A stretch of DNA of 7,135 nt from Planctomycetaceae bacterium (GTDB lineage: Bacteria; Planctomycetota; Planctomycetia; Planctomycetales; Planctomycetaceae). Both the position numbers and the translations under genes were made by a program. Where the stretch lies: the NCBI GenBank assembly GCA_947463775.1, contig CANHVD010000293.1:1-7135 (forward strand), written 5' to 3'. Of this stretch, positions 1 through 5,867 are shown piece after piece (within the stretch, counting starts at the first letter, position 1; each line of letters starts with the position of its first letter). A model generated the notes under the pieces. The model had not been told where the DNA came from, made no database searches, and saw only the letters and a program-made list of their open reading frames with translations.

Positions 1-110
1 CTGGTATGTCCCGGTGCTGCTTTCAGAGCATCAATGACGCCCGCAAACTTATCCTCGAAGCTTTTCTGCATTCCGGGGATAACGTGATAGTTCATGCCCA
101 CTGTAATCAT
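1..110 (-). CDS. Probable ABM-family (antibiotic biosynthesis monooxygenase-like) protein, 3' end cut by window edge
   Basis: An open frame starts at ATG 110-108 on the minus strand and runs off the left edge after 36 codons without a stop. It begins MITVGMNYHVIPG and continues with an amphipathic stretch (SFEDKFAGVIDALKAAPGH). This matches the first beta strand, turn and first helix of small dimeric ferredoxin-like alpha/beta-barrel proteins of the ABM family, which also includes heme-degrading HmoA/IsdG-like enzymes. The phrase 'V.MNY.VIPG....FE' is how many bacterial members start. An AGGA at 123-120, nine bases before the ATG, is a reasonable ribosome-binding site. Catalytic or heme-binding residues would lie beyond the edge, so activity cannot be judged. 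The gene lies 267 bases downstream of the oxidoreductase on the same strand, too far to assume co-transcription. Family call moderate; existence of the gene fairly sure. Confidence 0.6.
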   Translation of the reverse strand, partial: MITVGMNYHVIPGMQKSFEDKFAGVIDALKAAPGHT

Positions 111-377
111 GATCTGAATTCCTGTGATTGGTTAAAGAGACGTCTCTGAAAGATTGCTGGCTGAAGTGTATCAGACGCGGCCCGATTCTCGGTCGTTTTT
201 CGTCGCTTCGATAATGGCAGGAATTTGAGCCCGTAAGGCCTGTCGTTTCCCGCAGCAATTTGTCTGCGGAACGCTGTTTCACAAAGCAGGAAACAACGCC
301 GCCCCATCCGGCAACGCTGGATGGAGCAGCAGTTGACCAACAAGTGTGTTACGGATTAATCATTCTCGCCCGTCAGG
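111..377. other. Gene-free spacer between two minus-strand genes, with inverted repeats
   Basis: No convincing gene is seen on either strand. The spacer should hold the promoter of the ABM-like gene and the 3' end of the oxidoreductase transcript. It contains a 6-bp perfect inverted repeat at 250-255/264-269 (CCGCAG/CTGCGG, 8-base loop). A second repeat at 304-312/316-324 has one G-U pair on the plus strand, which becomes a C-A mismatch in the minus transcript. A third, GTTTCC/GGAAAC, lies at 245-250/289-294. None is followed by a T tract in the minus direction, so I do not call a terminator. Confidence 0.5.
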
Positions 378-1721
378 TTAAACGCGAGGAATCTCAAATC
401 CTGCGCGTGGAGTTCGTGCAAAGAACGCAGCCGCCTGATCGTCGCCGGTGATCTTCTCGGCCTTCGCATCCCACTTGATGACACGATTCAGCCGAGCCGC
501 AATGGCAGCCAGATGGCAGGTATTCATGGTCTGCACATGGCTGTAGACATCCGAGACCGGAAGTCCACCATCAGCAATACAGCGATAGAAGTTCTGCTTG
601 TGACCTTCGAATGGCTTGCCCTTGTAGAGAGCGTTCAATTGGTCGGGGCCAAACTGATCCTTATCCCAGTTTTCTTCGATCGGCTGTCCCGCGATCTTAC
701 CACGATTGACGAAGAAGCGACCCTTCTCACCTTCAAACAGAATGCCGTTGTCACCTCGGCTGGTAATGTGCATTTCCGTGCCACCAGCAAACTTCGCGAT
801 GACATTGAAGTCATGTGAGGAGTTGTAGGAATCGTCCTTTGTGGGATAGCCATTCTCAAACGGAACAGGATGCTTGGCATCGGTGCCATCGATCTCAGCA
901 GGTCCGGACCCTTCGCCATTTTCATCAATGGCCCACAAAGCAATATCAACGTGGTGAGCACCCCAGTCCGTGAACTTGCCGCCGGAGTATTCATACCACC
1001 AGCGGAAGTTGTTGTGACATCGCTGCTCGACATAGTCCACCAGGGGAGCCTGACCAAGCCACATGTTCCAGTCGAGGTTGGCCGGTGGGTCAGACTTTTT
1101 GAACGGTCCGCCGACATCGCCTCCACCAATCCCGACGGTCATCTTTGAGATCTTGCCAAGCAATCCCCTGCGTACCAGATTGACGGCTCGCAGGAAACGA
1201 TCCTGATCACTGCGCTGCTGAGTCCCCACGAAGAAGACGCGATCACTGTATTTGCGACAGGCATTTCGAATCAGCTGATTCTCTTCGAGAGTCAAAGTCA
1301 AAGGCTTCTGACAGAAGACATGCTTGCCAGCCTGCAGAGCTTCAATGGCGATTTTGACGTGCCAGTGATCCGGAGTCACAATACTCACGACATCGATATC
1401 AGCACGCTCCAGAACTTTGCGATAGTCACCATAGAGATCTGCTTTGCCGCCGCCGATGTTGGGGTCGTCATTGGCTTTCTTTGCCTGATTCTCATCAACA
1501 TCGCATAGAGCAAGAATATCGCCGTAGCTGCGATGACCGTGAGCATCCCCGCGCCCCATGCCGCCCAGCCCGATGCAGCCGATCCGAGGACGATCGTTCA
1601 GCAGCGTGTTTGCAAATCCGGTTTGAGCCCAGGGGAAGCAGGCGGCGGCCGTTGCGGCCGCGGCAATTGAACCGGACGATTTCAAAAATGATCGACGATC
1701 AGACCTTGTCGGGTGAGACAT
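378..1721 (-). CDS. Tat-exported Gfo/Idh/MocA family NAD(P)-dependent oxidoreductase
   Basis: A 447-residue protein. Residues 1-38 form a twin-arginine signal: DRRSFLK at 8-14, an Ala-rich hydrophobic core at 19-28, and a possible cleavage after GFA (35-37). It is therefore probably folded with its cofactor in the cytoplasm and exported to the periplasm. The Rossmann nucleotide-binding loop is IGCIGLGGMGRG (47-58), with acidic D74 after the second strand. TPDHWH (116-121) and CQKP (137-140) follow; Lys139 is the likely catalytic lysine of the usual EKP motif. GGKFTDWGAHHVDIALWA (247-264) carries the conserved D-x-G-x-H-x-x-D of the substrate site. Family members oxidise or reduce sugars, inositols and related polyols, or hydrolyse glycosides by a redox route. 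The exported planctomycete paralogues are numerous and their substrates mostly unknown, so none is named here. Start chosen at ATG 1721 because GGAG (1732-1729) sits seven bases upstream and the Tat motif lies at the usual distance. Stop TAA at 380-378. Transcribed divergently from exbD. Confidence 0.93.
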   Translation of the reverse strand: MSHPTRSDRRSFLKSSGSIAAAATAAACFPWAQTGFANTLLNDRPRIGCIGLGGMGRGDAHGHRSYGDILALCDVDENQAKKANDDPNIGGGKADLYGDYRKVLERADIDVVSIVTPDHWHVKIAIEALQAGKHVFCQKPLTLTLEENQLIRNACRKYSDRVFFVGTQQRSDQDRFLRAVNLVRRGLLGKISKMTVGIGGGDVGGPFKKSDPPANLDWNMWLGQAPLVDYVEQRCHNNFRWWYEYSGGKFTDWGAHHVDIALWAIDENGEGSGPAEIDGTDAKHPVPFENGYPTKDDSYNSSHDFNVIAKFAGGTEMHITSRGDNGILFEGEKGRFFVNRGKIAGQPIEENWDKDQFGPDQLNALYKGKPFEGHKQNFYRCIADGGLPVSDVYSHVQTMNTCHLAAIAARLNRVIKWDAKAEKITGDDQAAAFFARTPRAGFEIPRV

Positions 1722-1728
1722 CAGGAAA

Positions 1729-1736
1729 CTCCGGAG
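1729..1736 (-). promoter_or_regulatory. Ribosome-binding site of the oxidoreductase, inside a small palindrome
   Basis: GGAG at 1732-1729 (minus strand) is seven bases upstream of the ATG at 1721. It lies inside the perfect 8-base palindrome CTCCGGAG. It supports the chosen start. The palindrome may be coincidental. Confidence 0.55.
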
Positions 1737-1921
1737 ACTTGTAGGGATTAAACAGCACGCAGAAGAGTGGGATTCTCAGCGCTCAGGAGTCTATCTGAAC
1801 ACTGGTCGTGAACAAGCAATTGCACTTTCCTGACGTCGCTCCACAACGCTTCTGACCTGATCAGAGCCTGTTCTTCTGCGGATTTCTAATGATCACCTGC
1901 ACGGGAACAGACAGTTCTGGA

Positions 1922-1927
1922 TATACT
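1922..1927 (+). promoter_or_regulatory. Candidate -10 element for exbD
   Basis: TATACT matches five of six bases of the sigma-70 consensus and lies about 80 bases upstream of the exbD start. No good -35 is seen at 16-18 bases; the best is CTGCAC at 1897-1902 with a 19-base spacer. This is weak evidence from pattern only. Confidence 0.2.
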
Positions 1928-1995
1928 TTGGACCGGAAGACGATCGTTTCCAGGGGCAATGCTGACACCTGCACCAGATTGAATCAGAGAAGTTA

Positions 1996-2001
1996 GAGAA
2001 G
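1996..2001 (+). promoter_or_regulatory. Ribosome-binding site of exbD
   Basis: The purine-rich GAGAAG lies six bases before ATG 2008. It is moderately Shine-Dalgarno-like. It supports the ATG at 2008 as the start, as does the family-typical MPIKT N-terminus. Confidence 0.45.
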
Positions 2002-2007
2002 AATGTC

Positions 2008-2442
2008 ATGCCGATTAAGACGGACTCTCTGGAAGAGCCACAGCTGAATTTGACACCCATGATCGATGTGGTCTTCTTGCTGATCATCTTCTTCATGGTT
2101 GGCGCTCGATTTACGGAAGAAGCGAACGACCAAAAGTTCGAAATCGAGCTTCCCACGGCCGCTCCGGTTCAGGTCATGAGCCGTACGCCCGATGCCCTTG
2201 TGGTGGTGGTCGCCAAAAACGGCACGATGACGATGAGAAAGAAGGAGCTGTCGCCCGAACAGCTTCTGCAGGAGTTAAGAGCCGCCAAAGCTGCCTATGT
2301 GGACCAGGCCATTCTGATTCGTGGCGATGGAGACGGCAACTACCAGGCGGTGATTGATGTAATGAATGCCTGCCACCAGGCAGGTATCAAAAAGTTTTCG
2401 CTGGCATTCAAACCTACCGAAGTAACCTCAGGACAACCCTGA
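2008..2442 (+). CDS. exbD: ExbD/TolR-family biopolymer transport protein
   Basis: A 144-residue protein, close to the usual ExbD length. A short cytoplasmic N-terminus (1-14) leads into LNLTPMIDVVFLLIIFFMV (13-31). This is the signature single membrane helix of the family, with Asp20 in the position of the essential proton-pathway aspartate of ExbD/TolR. The rest (about 36-144) is the periplasmic domain, including ALVVVVAKNG (63-72) and ILIRGDGDGNYQAVIDVMNACHQAG further on, the typical strand-helix-strand fold. In known systems ExbD works with the proton channel ExbB to energise TonB, or as TolR with TolQ and TolA. No ExbB gene is adjacent, so the partner must be encoded elsewhere. The gene 113 bases downstream has a TonB/TolA-like anchor helix, which suggests the two act together. 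Family assignment is firm; ExbD versus TolR-like role is not decidable. Confidence 0.95.
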   Translation: MPIKTDSLEEPQLNLTPMIDVVFLLIIFFMVGARFTEEANDQKFEIELPTAAPVQVMSRTPDALVVVVAKNGTMTMRKKELSPEQLLQELRAAKAAYVDQAILIRGDGDGNYQAVIDVMNACHQAGIKKFSLAFKPTEVTSGQP

Positions 2443-2469
2443 CATACATACGACGCCGATAGTTATAAG
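2439..2469 (+). promoter_or_regulatory. Candidate promoter for the toroid-protein gene, overlapping the end of exbD
   Basis: CTGACA (2439-2444, five of six bases of TTGACA) overlaps the exbD stop codon. After a 19-base spacer comes TATAAG (2464-2469, five of six of TATAAT). The spacer is longer than ideal. If used, transcription would begin near 2476, inside the palindrome at 2473-2484. Pattern evidence only. Confidence 0.3.
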
Positions 2470-2472
2470 ACA

Positions 2473-2484
2473 TTAGCCGGCTAA
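2473..2484. promoter_or_regulatory. 12-base perfect palindrome, possible operator
   Basis: TTAGCCGGCTAA is perfectly self-complementary with no spacer, so it would be a poor RNA hairpin but could suit a dimeric DNA-binding protein. It lies 4-15 bases after the candidate -10 hexamer, where bound protein would block initiation. No regulator is encoded nearby. Confidence 0.3.
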
Positions 2485-2502
2485 CTGTTTGACTCCGCCT
2501 TA

Positions 2503-2518
2503 TCCCGAACACTCGGGA
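2503..2518. repeat. Small hairpin in the exbD / toroid-gene spacer
   Basis: TCCCGA (2503-2508) and TCGGGA (2513-2518) form a perfect 6-bp stem with the loop ACAC. No T run follows on either strand, so it is not a standard terminator. It would sit in the 5' leader of the downstream gene, 37 bases before its ATG. Confidence 0.4.
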
Positions 2519-2555
2519 ATACTCACGGTCGACCCTACAACACTTTCTGTCCCTC

Positions 2556-4997
2556 ATGAACGCACTCAGTCAACTCATCAGCAAGATCTCACGCGGCGCG
2601 TCACTTAACGGTGACGACATGATCGCGTTGTTGCTGGTGCTGACGATGATCGCTTCGCTGACTCATCTGCTGACCATGCTGGTGACACAGTGGGGCGATC
2701 GAAACACAACATGGAAGTCACTGCTGGCTTCTATCCTTGTGCATGGTGTCTGCTTTCTGGGGCTGGAAGTTTTCGAACCTTCCGTGACACGCAAAGCCCG
2801 CGCAGAAGTCGTTCCGCCAAAGCTGCCCGAGACCGTGACTGAGATCCTTGTTGAAAGCGATCAGGATGTAAAGCTGCCCGAGTCCGGGAATACTCCCATC
2901 GCCGACATGATGACGGAAATGGACGTGGAACTGCAGCGGCTCGACGTTACGTCCCCCGAGATCACGGCCACTGAAACCCCTGAACGAACTCCCGACGAAC
3001 TGGAATCCCTAAGTACCGCAGCCAAAGACATCACACAGTTTGAAGAACGGCAGATGACCGAGCTTGCGGTCCCCACCGATTCCGGAGAACTGGGGCCCCA
3101 ACAAGTCGGGGCTGAAGACGTCGCTTCCGACCTCATCACGACCTACGAGCCAAATAGTGCCGATGTCCTGACGCCAAAGATGACGCGAACGCTTCCTCAA
3201 ATCGGCCGTACGGAAGATGGACGACGGATTGACGACCCCACTGGTTTGATGTCCGCTCCGGAGCTGGAGTTTGAGTCGCCCAAACAGGATGTGGCGATGA
3301 GTCTCGCAAACATAAGTGATTCGGCAATCACCTTGCCACCAGCCACAATGAATCCGCAGGAAACGATCGAAAGCCGCAGTGCACCGATCTACTCGATGCA
3401 GCCCACGGACGGCAGCGGACTGACGCAGAATGTTCTGGATCCGAAGAATGGAGCAGCCTCCAGCTTTCAGGCTCGTCTGCCTCGGCCAGCTCGCACGACT
3501 CCCGATCGTACCCCGGCTGAACGTCCCTCCAGAATGACTCCCGATCGAGCGCGCACAATGACGCCGCTCAACAGTACCTACGATGATGTTCGCGTCGGAG
3601 ACGTTGCCCCACAGTTCAGTGAGGCTTTGGAATCGGCAGCCGCCCTGGTGGAAGCCGATCTGCCCACCGTCCGTCGGCGAGAAAACCCACCGGCCACCTA
3701 TCAGCTTCGCAGCCTCGCCACACGTCGTGATGCGGCCTTGCGTTTCGGTGGCACTCGTGAATCCGAGAACGCCGTCGAACGCAGCTTGCGCTGGCTGGCC
3801 GCCTGTCAATCCGCTGATGGACACTGGGATGCAGAAGATTACGGTGCGGGTCAAGTCAAGATCGATGAAATTGGCGTTGATCGACAATACGCCGGACGCG
3901 AAGCCGACACGGGCTTAACGGCCCTGGTGATCCTGTCGTTCCTCGGCGCGGGCTACACGCATGAAGACGGACGTTACGCACTTCAGGTCGACCATGCTCT
4001 GGACTGGCTGATTCGACAACAACAGCCAGATGGCAACCTCTTCGGGAATTCCGAGCACTTTGCTAAAATGTACTGCCACGCGATGGCCACTTACGCGTTG
4101 GCCGAAGCTTACGGTATGCAGCAGGATACGGTTCTCGGGCCCATTGTGAACCCGGCATTGATTCGGGCTCCCAACGACGCTGCTGCTCTTGCTGGAGCTG
4201 TTGCTGCCGCCGGTGCGACGTCACAAAGTGGTCTGCTGTTGCTTGCTGTGGAACCGGTTCGAAGCCAAATGGTGGCCGACAAAGTTGCCAGCTCATTCCG
4301 TCTGGTCGATGATCTCCGACTTCGTGCAGCTCTTGCGCGAGCCGTCGCCTTTACGATCGGACGGCAAGATCCCAAAAGCGGAGGCTGGCGTTATCGAGAA
4401 CTCCAGGAGGGAGATGTCAGCATGTTCGGCTGGCAGATGATGTCGCTCAAAAGTGCGGAGATCGCCGGTGTTTTTGTTCCCTCAAAAGTTCGGCAGCGTA
4501 TGGATGATTTCCTGAACAGTGTGCGGCAGGGGAAAGATGGTGGACTCTTCGGTTACCGGCGCAATGTCGTCAGCGATGGAAAAGATTCCGAGCCTGTCAG
4601 TCCCACGATGACGGCCGAAGCATTGTTCTGCCAACAGATGCTTGGATATCCCCAGGAGTCCGCCTCTAATCAGGAATCTGTCGCCTACCTGATGAGGAAT
4701 ACTCCGCGATTGTCAGATCTCAATTACTACTACTGGTATTATGGAACGCTTGCGATGTACCAGCATGGTGGTCGAGCCTGGCAGGACTGGAATTCGACCG
4801 TGCGTGAGGTCCTGATCTCCGAACAGGTCACCTCAGGGAAAAATGCGGGCAGCTGGGCACCCAAAGATCAATGGGGACGCTACGGCGGTCGTCTTTATTC
4901 GACCGCTTTGGCGACACTGACGCTGGAAGTTTATTACCGTTTTCTGCCTCTCTATCGCATGAATGATAAGCAGGAAATCAAGGTCAAGGTCGACTGA
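2556..4997 (+). CDS. Membrane-anchored prenyltransferase/squalene-oxidase-repeat (alpha/alpha-toroid) protein with a TonB/TolA-like anchor
   Basis: An 813-residue protein in three parts. (1) Residues 1-75 hold two hydrophobic helices, about 22-44 and 55-73. The second contains Ser59-x3-His63-Gly and Leu70, the spacing of Ser16/His20/Leu27 in E. coli TonB and of the equivalent TolA residues. (2) Residues about 76-395 are a low-complexity linker rich in Pro, Thr, Ser and Glu. It opens with VVPPKLPE, is acidic in its first half and basic around 312-345 (RTTPDR, MTPDRARTMTP). (3) Residues about 396-805 resemble the prenyltransferase/squalene-oxidase toroid repeats. QW-like motifs include QSADGHW, QQPDGNLFG, QDPKSGGWRY and GSWAPKDQWGRYGGR; the end, STALATLTLEVYYRFLPLY, is typical of planctomycete homologues. 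I see no DxDD motif of squalene-hopene cyclases, so terpene cyclisation is unlikely. An Ala-rich segment at about 529-588 looks like an insertion. The start ATG lacks a clear ribosome-binding site, but no other start exists after the in-frame stop at 2490. ExbD lies just upstream. Function unknown; force transduction is my inference. Confidence 0.88.
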   Translation: MNALSQLISKISRGASLNGDDMIALLLVLTMIASLTHLLTMLVTQWGDRNTTWKSLLASILVHGVCFLGLEVFEPSVTRKARAEVVPPKLPETVTEILVESDQDVKLPESGNTPIADMMTEMDVELQRLDVTSPEITATETPERTPDELESLSTAAKDITQFEERQMTELAVPTDSGELGPQQVGAEDVASDLITTYEPNSADVLTPKMTRTLPQIGRTEDGRRIDDPTGLMSAPELEFESPKQDVAMSLANISDSAITLPPATMNPQETIESRSAPIYSMQPTDGSGLTQNVLDPKNGAASSFQARLPRPARTTPDRTPAERPSRMTPDRARTMTPLNSTYDDVRVGDVAPQFSEALESAAALVEADLPTVRRRENPPATYQLRSLATRRDAALRFGGTRESENAVERSLRWLAACQSADGHWDAEDYGAGQVKIDEIGVDRQYAGREADTGLTALVILSFLGAGYTHEDGRYALQVDHALDWLIRQQQPDGNLFGNSEHFAKMYCHAMATYALAEAYGMQQDTVLGPIVNPALIRAPNDAAALAGAVAAAGATSQSGLLLLAVEPVRSQMVADKVASSFRLVDDLRLRAALARAVAFTIGRQDPKSGGWRYRELQEGDVSMFGWQMMSLKSAEIAGVFVPSKVRQRMDDFLNSVRQGKDGGLFGYRRNVVSDGKDSEPVSPTMTAEALFCQQMLGYPQESASNQESVAYLMRNTPRLSDLNYYYWYYGTLAMYQHGGRAWQDWNSTVREVLISEQVTSGKNAGSWAPKDQWGRYGGRLYSTALATLTLEVYYRFLPLYRMNDKQEIKVKVD

Positions 4998-5016
4998 GAA
5001 ATCAACTGCTGAGCCT

Positions 5017-5033
5017 GGCATCAAAACGGTGCC
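5017..5033 (+). terminator. Weak hairpin after the toroid-protein gene
   Basis: GGCATC (5017-5022) and GGTGCC (5028-5033) pair with one G-U and a loop AAAAC, 19 bases after the stop codon. An outer AGCC/GGCT (5012-5015/5045-5048) could extend the structure. No T tract follows, so it is only a possible terminator or mRNA-end structure. Confidence 0.22.
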
Positions 5034-5139
5034 TCGCGATCTTGGGCTGAAAAAACAAGCGATAGCACTTCCCGATGATCAGCATAAATCGTGAACCCAA
5101 CGCCGCTCAGAAGCACCACTTGGATGGAAGAGATCTGAA

Positions 5140-5859
5140 ATGGCTGCTCGGATGAATCTTAAAAGTCGCTCCAACGACACTAATCCCTATGCAGCCCCCG
5201 AATCTCGAGATCACAGTGCTCCGGCTACGGAATTGCCCCCGGGCAGCCCGTGGACGATCGATGGTGAGGCCCTGCTGTGCCGCGGCGATCTGACCTTCGA
5301 CTGGCTTTGCTTTTCCACCGGATTACCCGTGGAGCCTGATGCAAAGGTCTTCCACATGAAGATTTTCGCTCCTTCACAGCAACGACGAATCGTATTTCGC
5401 CTGTTTCATTCATTGAGCATCGCGACCATTCTGATACTGCTCGTGCTGGGCCGCGTCATGCAGACCGGATCGGTGAAGATCTTCGGCATTCCTTCATTTG
5501 TATTCGTGCTTGCTTATATCGCGATCTTCATCATCATCCTGCGCCGGACACCCAGCTTTCGGATCTATTATCGTCGCAGCCGCGAAGGACGACGACATCA
5601 CCTGTTTCGCAGAACAATTCCGTCGCTGGCCGTCGGCATTTTCGTTCTTGCCCCCACGATGATCGTCCTTCCCCAGCTCTTTGCTGCCTCGTTCGGCTGG
5701 GGACTAATGACCGTTTGTACCGCGATCATAGCCTTCGCCGGTTTTATGATGCTGTTGCCAGAACCGCGAGCTGTCTCGTTGAACAATGGCGTCTTTCGCG
5801 TCACATACCTGGCACCCGAACTGCTGACTGCACTGAGAATCTTTGCCGATGAGCGTTGA
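5140..5859 (+). CDS. Four-helix membrane protein of unknown function with NPYAAPES N-terminus
   Basis: A 239-residue protein. The N-terminus has NPYAAPES (15-22), a short motif that recurs near the start of many planctomycete membrane proteins. A soluble segment (about 36-85) contains WTIDGEALLC and CFSTGLPV (57-64). The latter looks like a degenerate version of the C-x-x-(C/T)-G-x-P segment in a planctomycete family of small membrane proteins. Four hydrophobic helices follow at about 91-107, 115-134, 160-182 and 185-206, with a strongly basic loop between helices 2 and 3 (RRTPSF, YYRRSREGRRHH), probably cytoplasmic. The tail, GVFRVTYLAPELLTALRIF, resembles the family's C-terminal segment. 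No catalytic motif is visible and I assign no function. GGAAGAG (5126-5132), seven bases before the ATG, supports this start over Met5. It lies 142 bases after the toroid gene on the same strand and converges on the protease gene. Confidence 0.82.
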   Translation: MAARMNLKSRSNDTNPYAAPESRDHSAPATELPPGSPWTIDGEALLCRGDLTFDWLCFSTGLPVEPDAKVFHMKIFAPSQQRRIVFRLFHSLSIATILILLVLGRVMQTGSVKIFGIPSFVFVLAYIAIFIIILRRTPSFRIYYRRSREGRRHHLFRRTIPSLAVGIFVLAPTMIVLPQLFAASFGWGLMTVCTAIIAFAGFMMLLPEPRAVSLNNGVFRVTYLAPELLTALRIFADER

Positions 5860-5867
5860 ATCGCTCA
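5850..5867. terminator. Hairpin covering both stop codons of a convergent gene pair
   Basis: TGAGCG (5850-5855) and CGCTCA (5862-5867) form a perfect 6-bp stem around a 6-base loop. The loop holds the TGA of the plus-strand gene (5857-5859), and the right arm holds the stop of the minus-strand protease gene (5865-5867). A symmetric hairpin between convergent genes could act on both transcripts, but there is no T tract on either side. Weak candidate bidirectional terminator. Confidence 0.28.

Larger units (their letters stand above)
1722..2007. other. Divergent intergenic region (oxidoreductase / exbD promoters)
   Basis: This 286-base region separates two divergently transcribed genes and must hold both promoters. 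There is no credible coding capacity and in particular no trace of an exbB gene. The in-frame stop at 1963-1965 rules out an extended ExbD N-terminus. Small dyads are present: CTGATCAG at 1857-1864, and TCTGA/TCAGA at 1851-1855/1861-1865. A -10-like hexamer is listed separately. A 35-codon frame at 1889-1996 was considered and rejected. Confidence 0.6.

Noticed and set aside
182..200. CCGA/TCGG hairpin followed by a T5 run on the plus strand, like a terminator
   Set aside because: The stem has only four pairs, and no plus-strand gene ends before it.
304..324. Nine-position inverted repeat 54 bases after the oxidoreductase stop, a possible terminator
   Set aside because: The imperfect pair is G-U only on the plus strand and a mismatch in the minus transcript, and no U tract follows in the minus direction.
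260..451. A 63-codon plus-strand frame overlapping the 3' end of the oxidoreductase
   Set aside because: Mostly antisense or spacer sequence, Arg/Gln-rich, no good ribosome-binding site, no family resemblance.
635..1129. A 164-codon minus-strand frame inside the oxidoreductase gene
   Set aside because: It is an alternative frame of a clearly conserved protein; its sequence is Ser/Arg/Met-rich without domain resemblance.
1889..1996. A 35-codon frame directly upstream of exbD (starts MITCTGTD, stops 11 bases before the exbD ATG)
   Set aside because: The position would suit a leader peptide, but the ribosome-binding site is poor, it has no hydrophobic or regulatory character, and nothing shows conservation.
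3009..3887. A long open frame (292 codons) on the minus strand opposite the linker and start of the toroid domain
   Set aside because: It lies entirely antisense to a well-supported gene, has no recognisable domain, and its composition follows from the skewed codons of the low-complexity linker.
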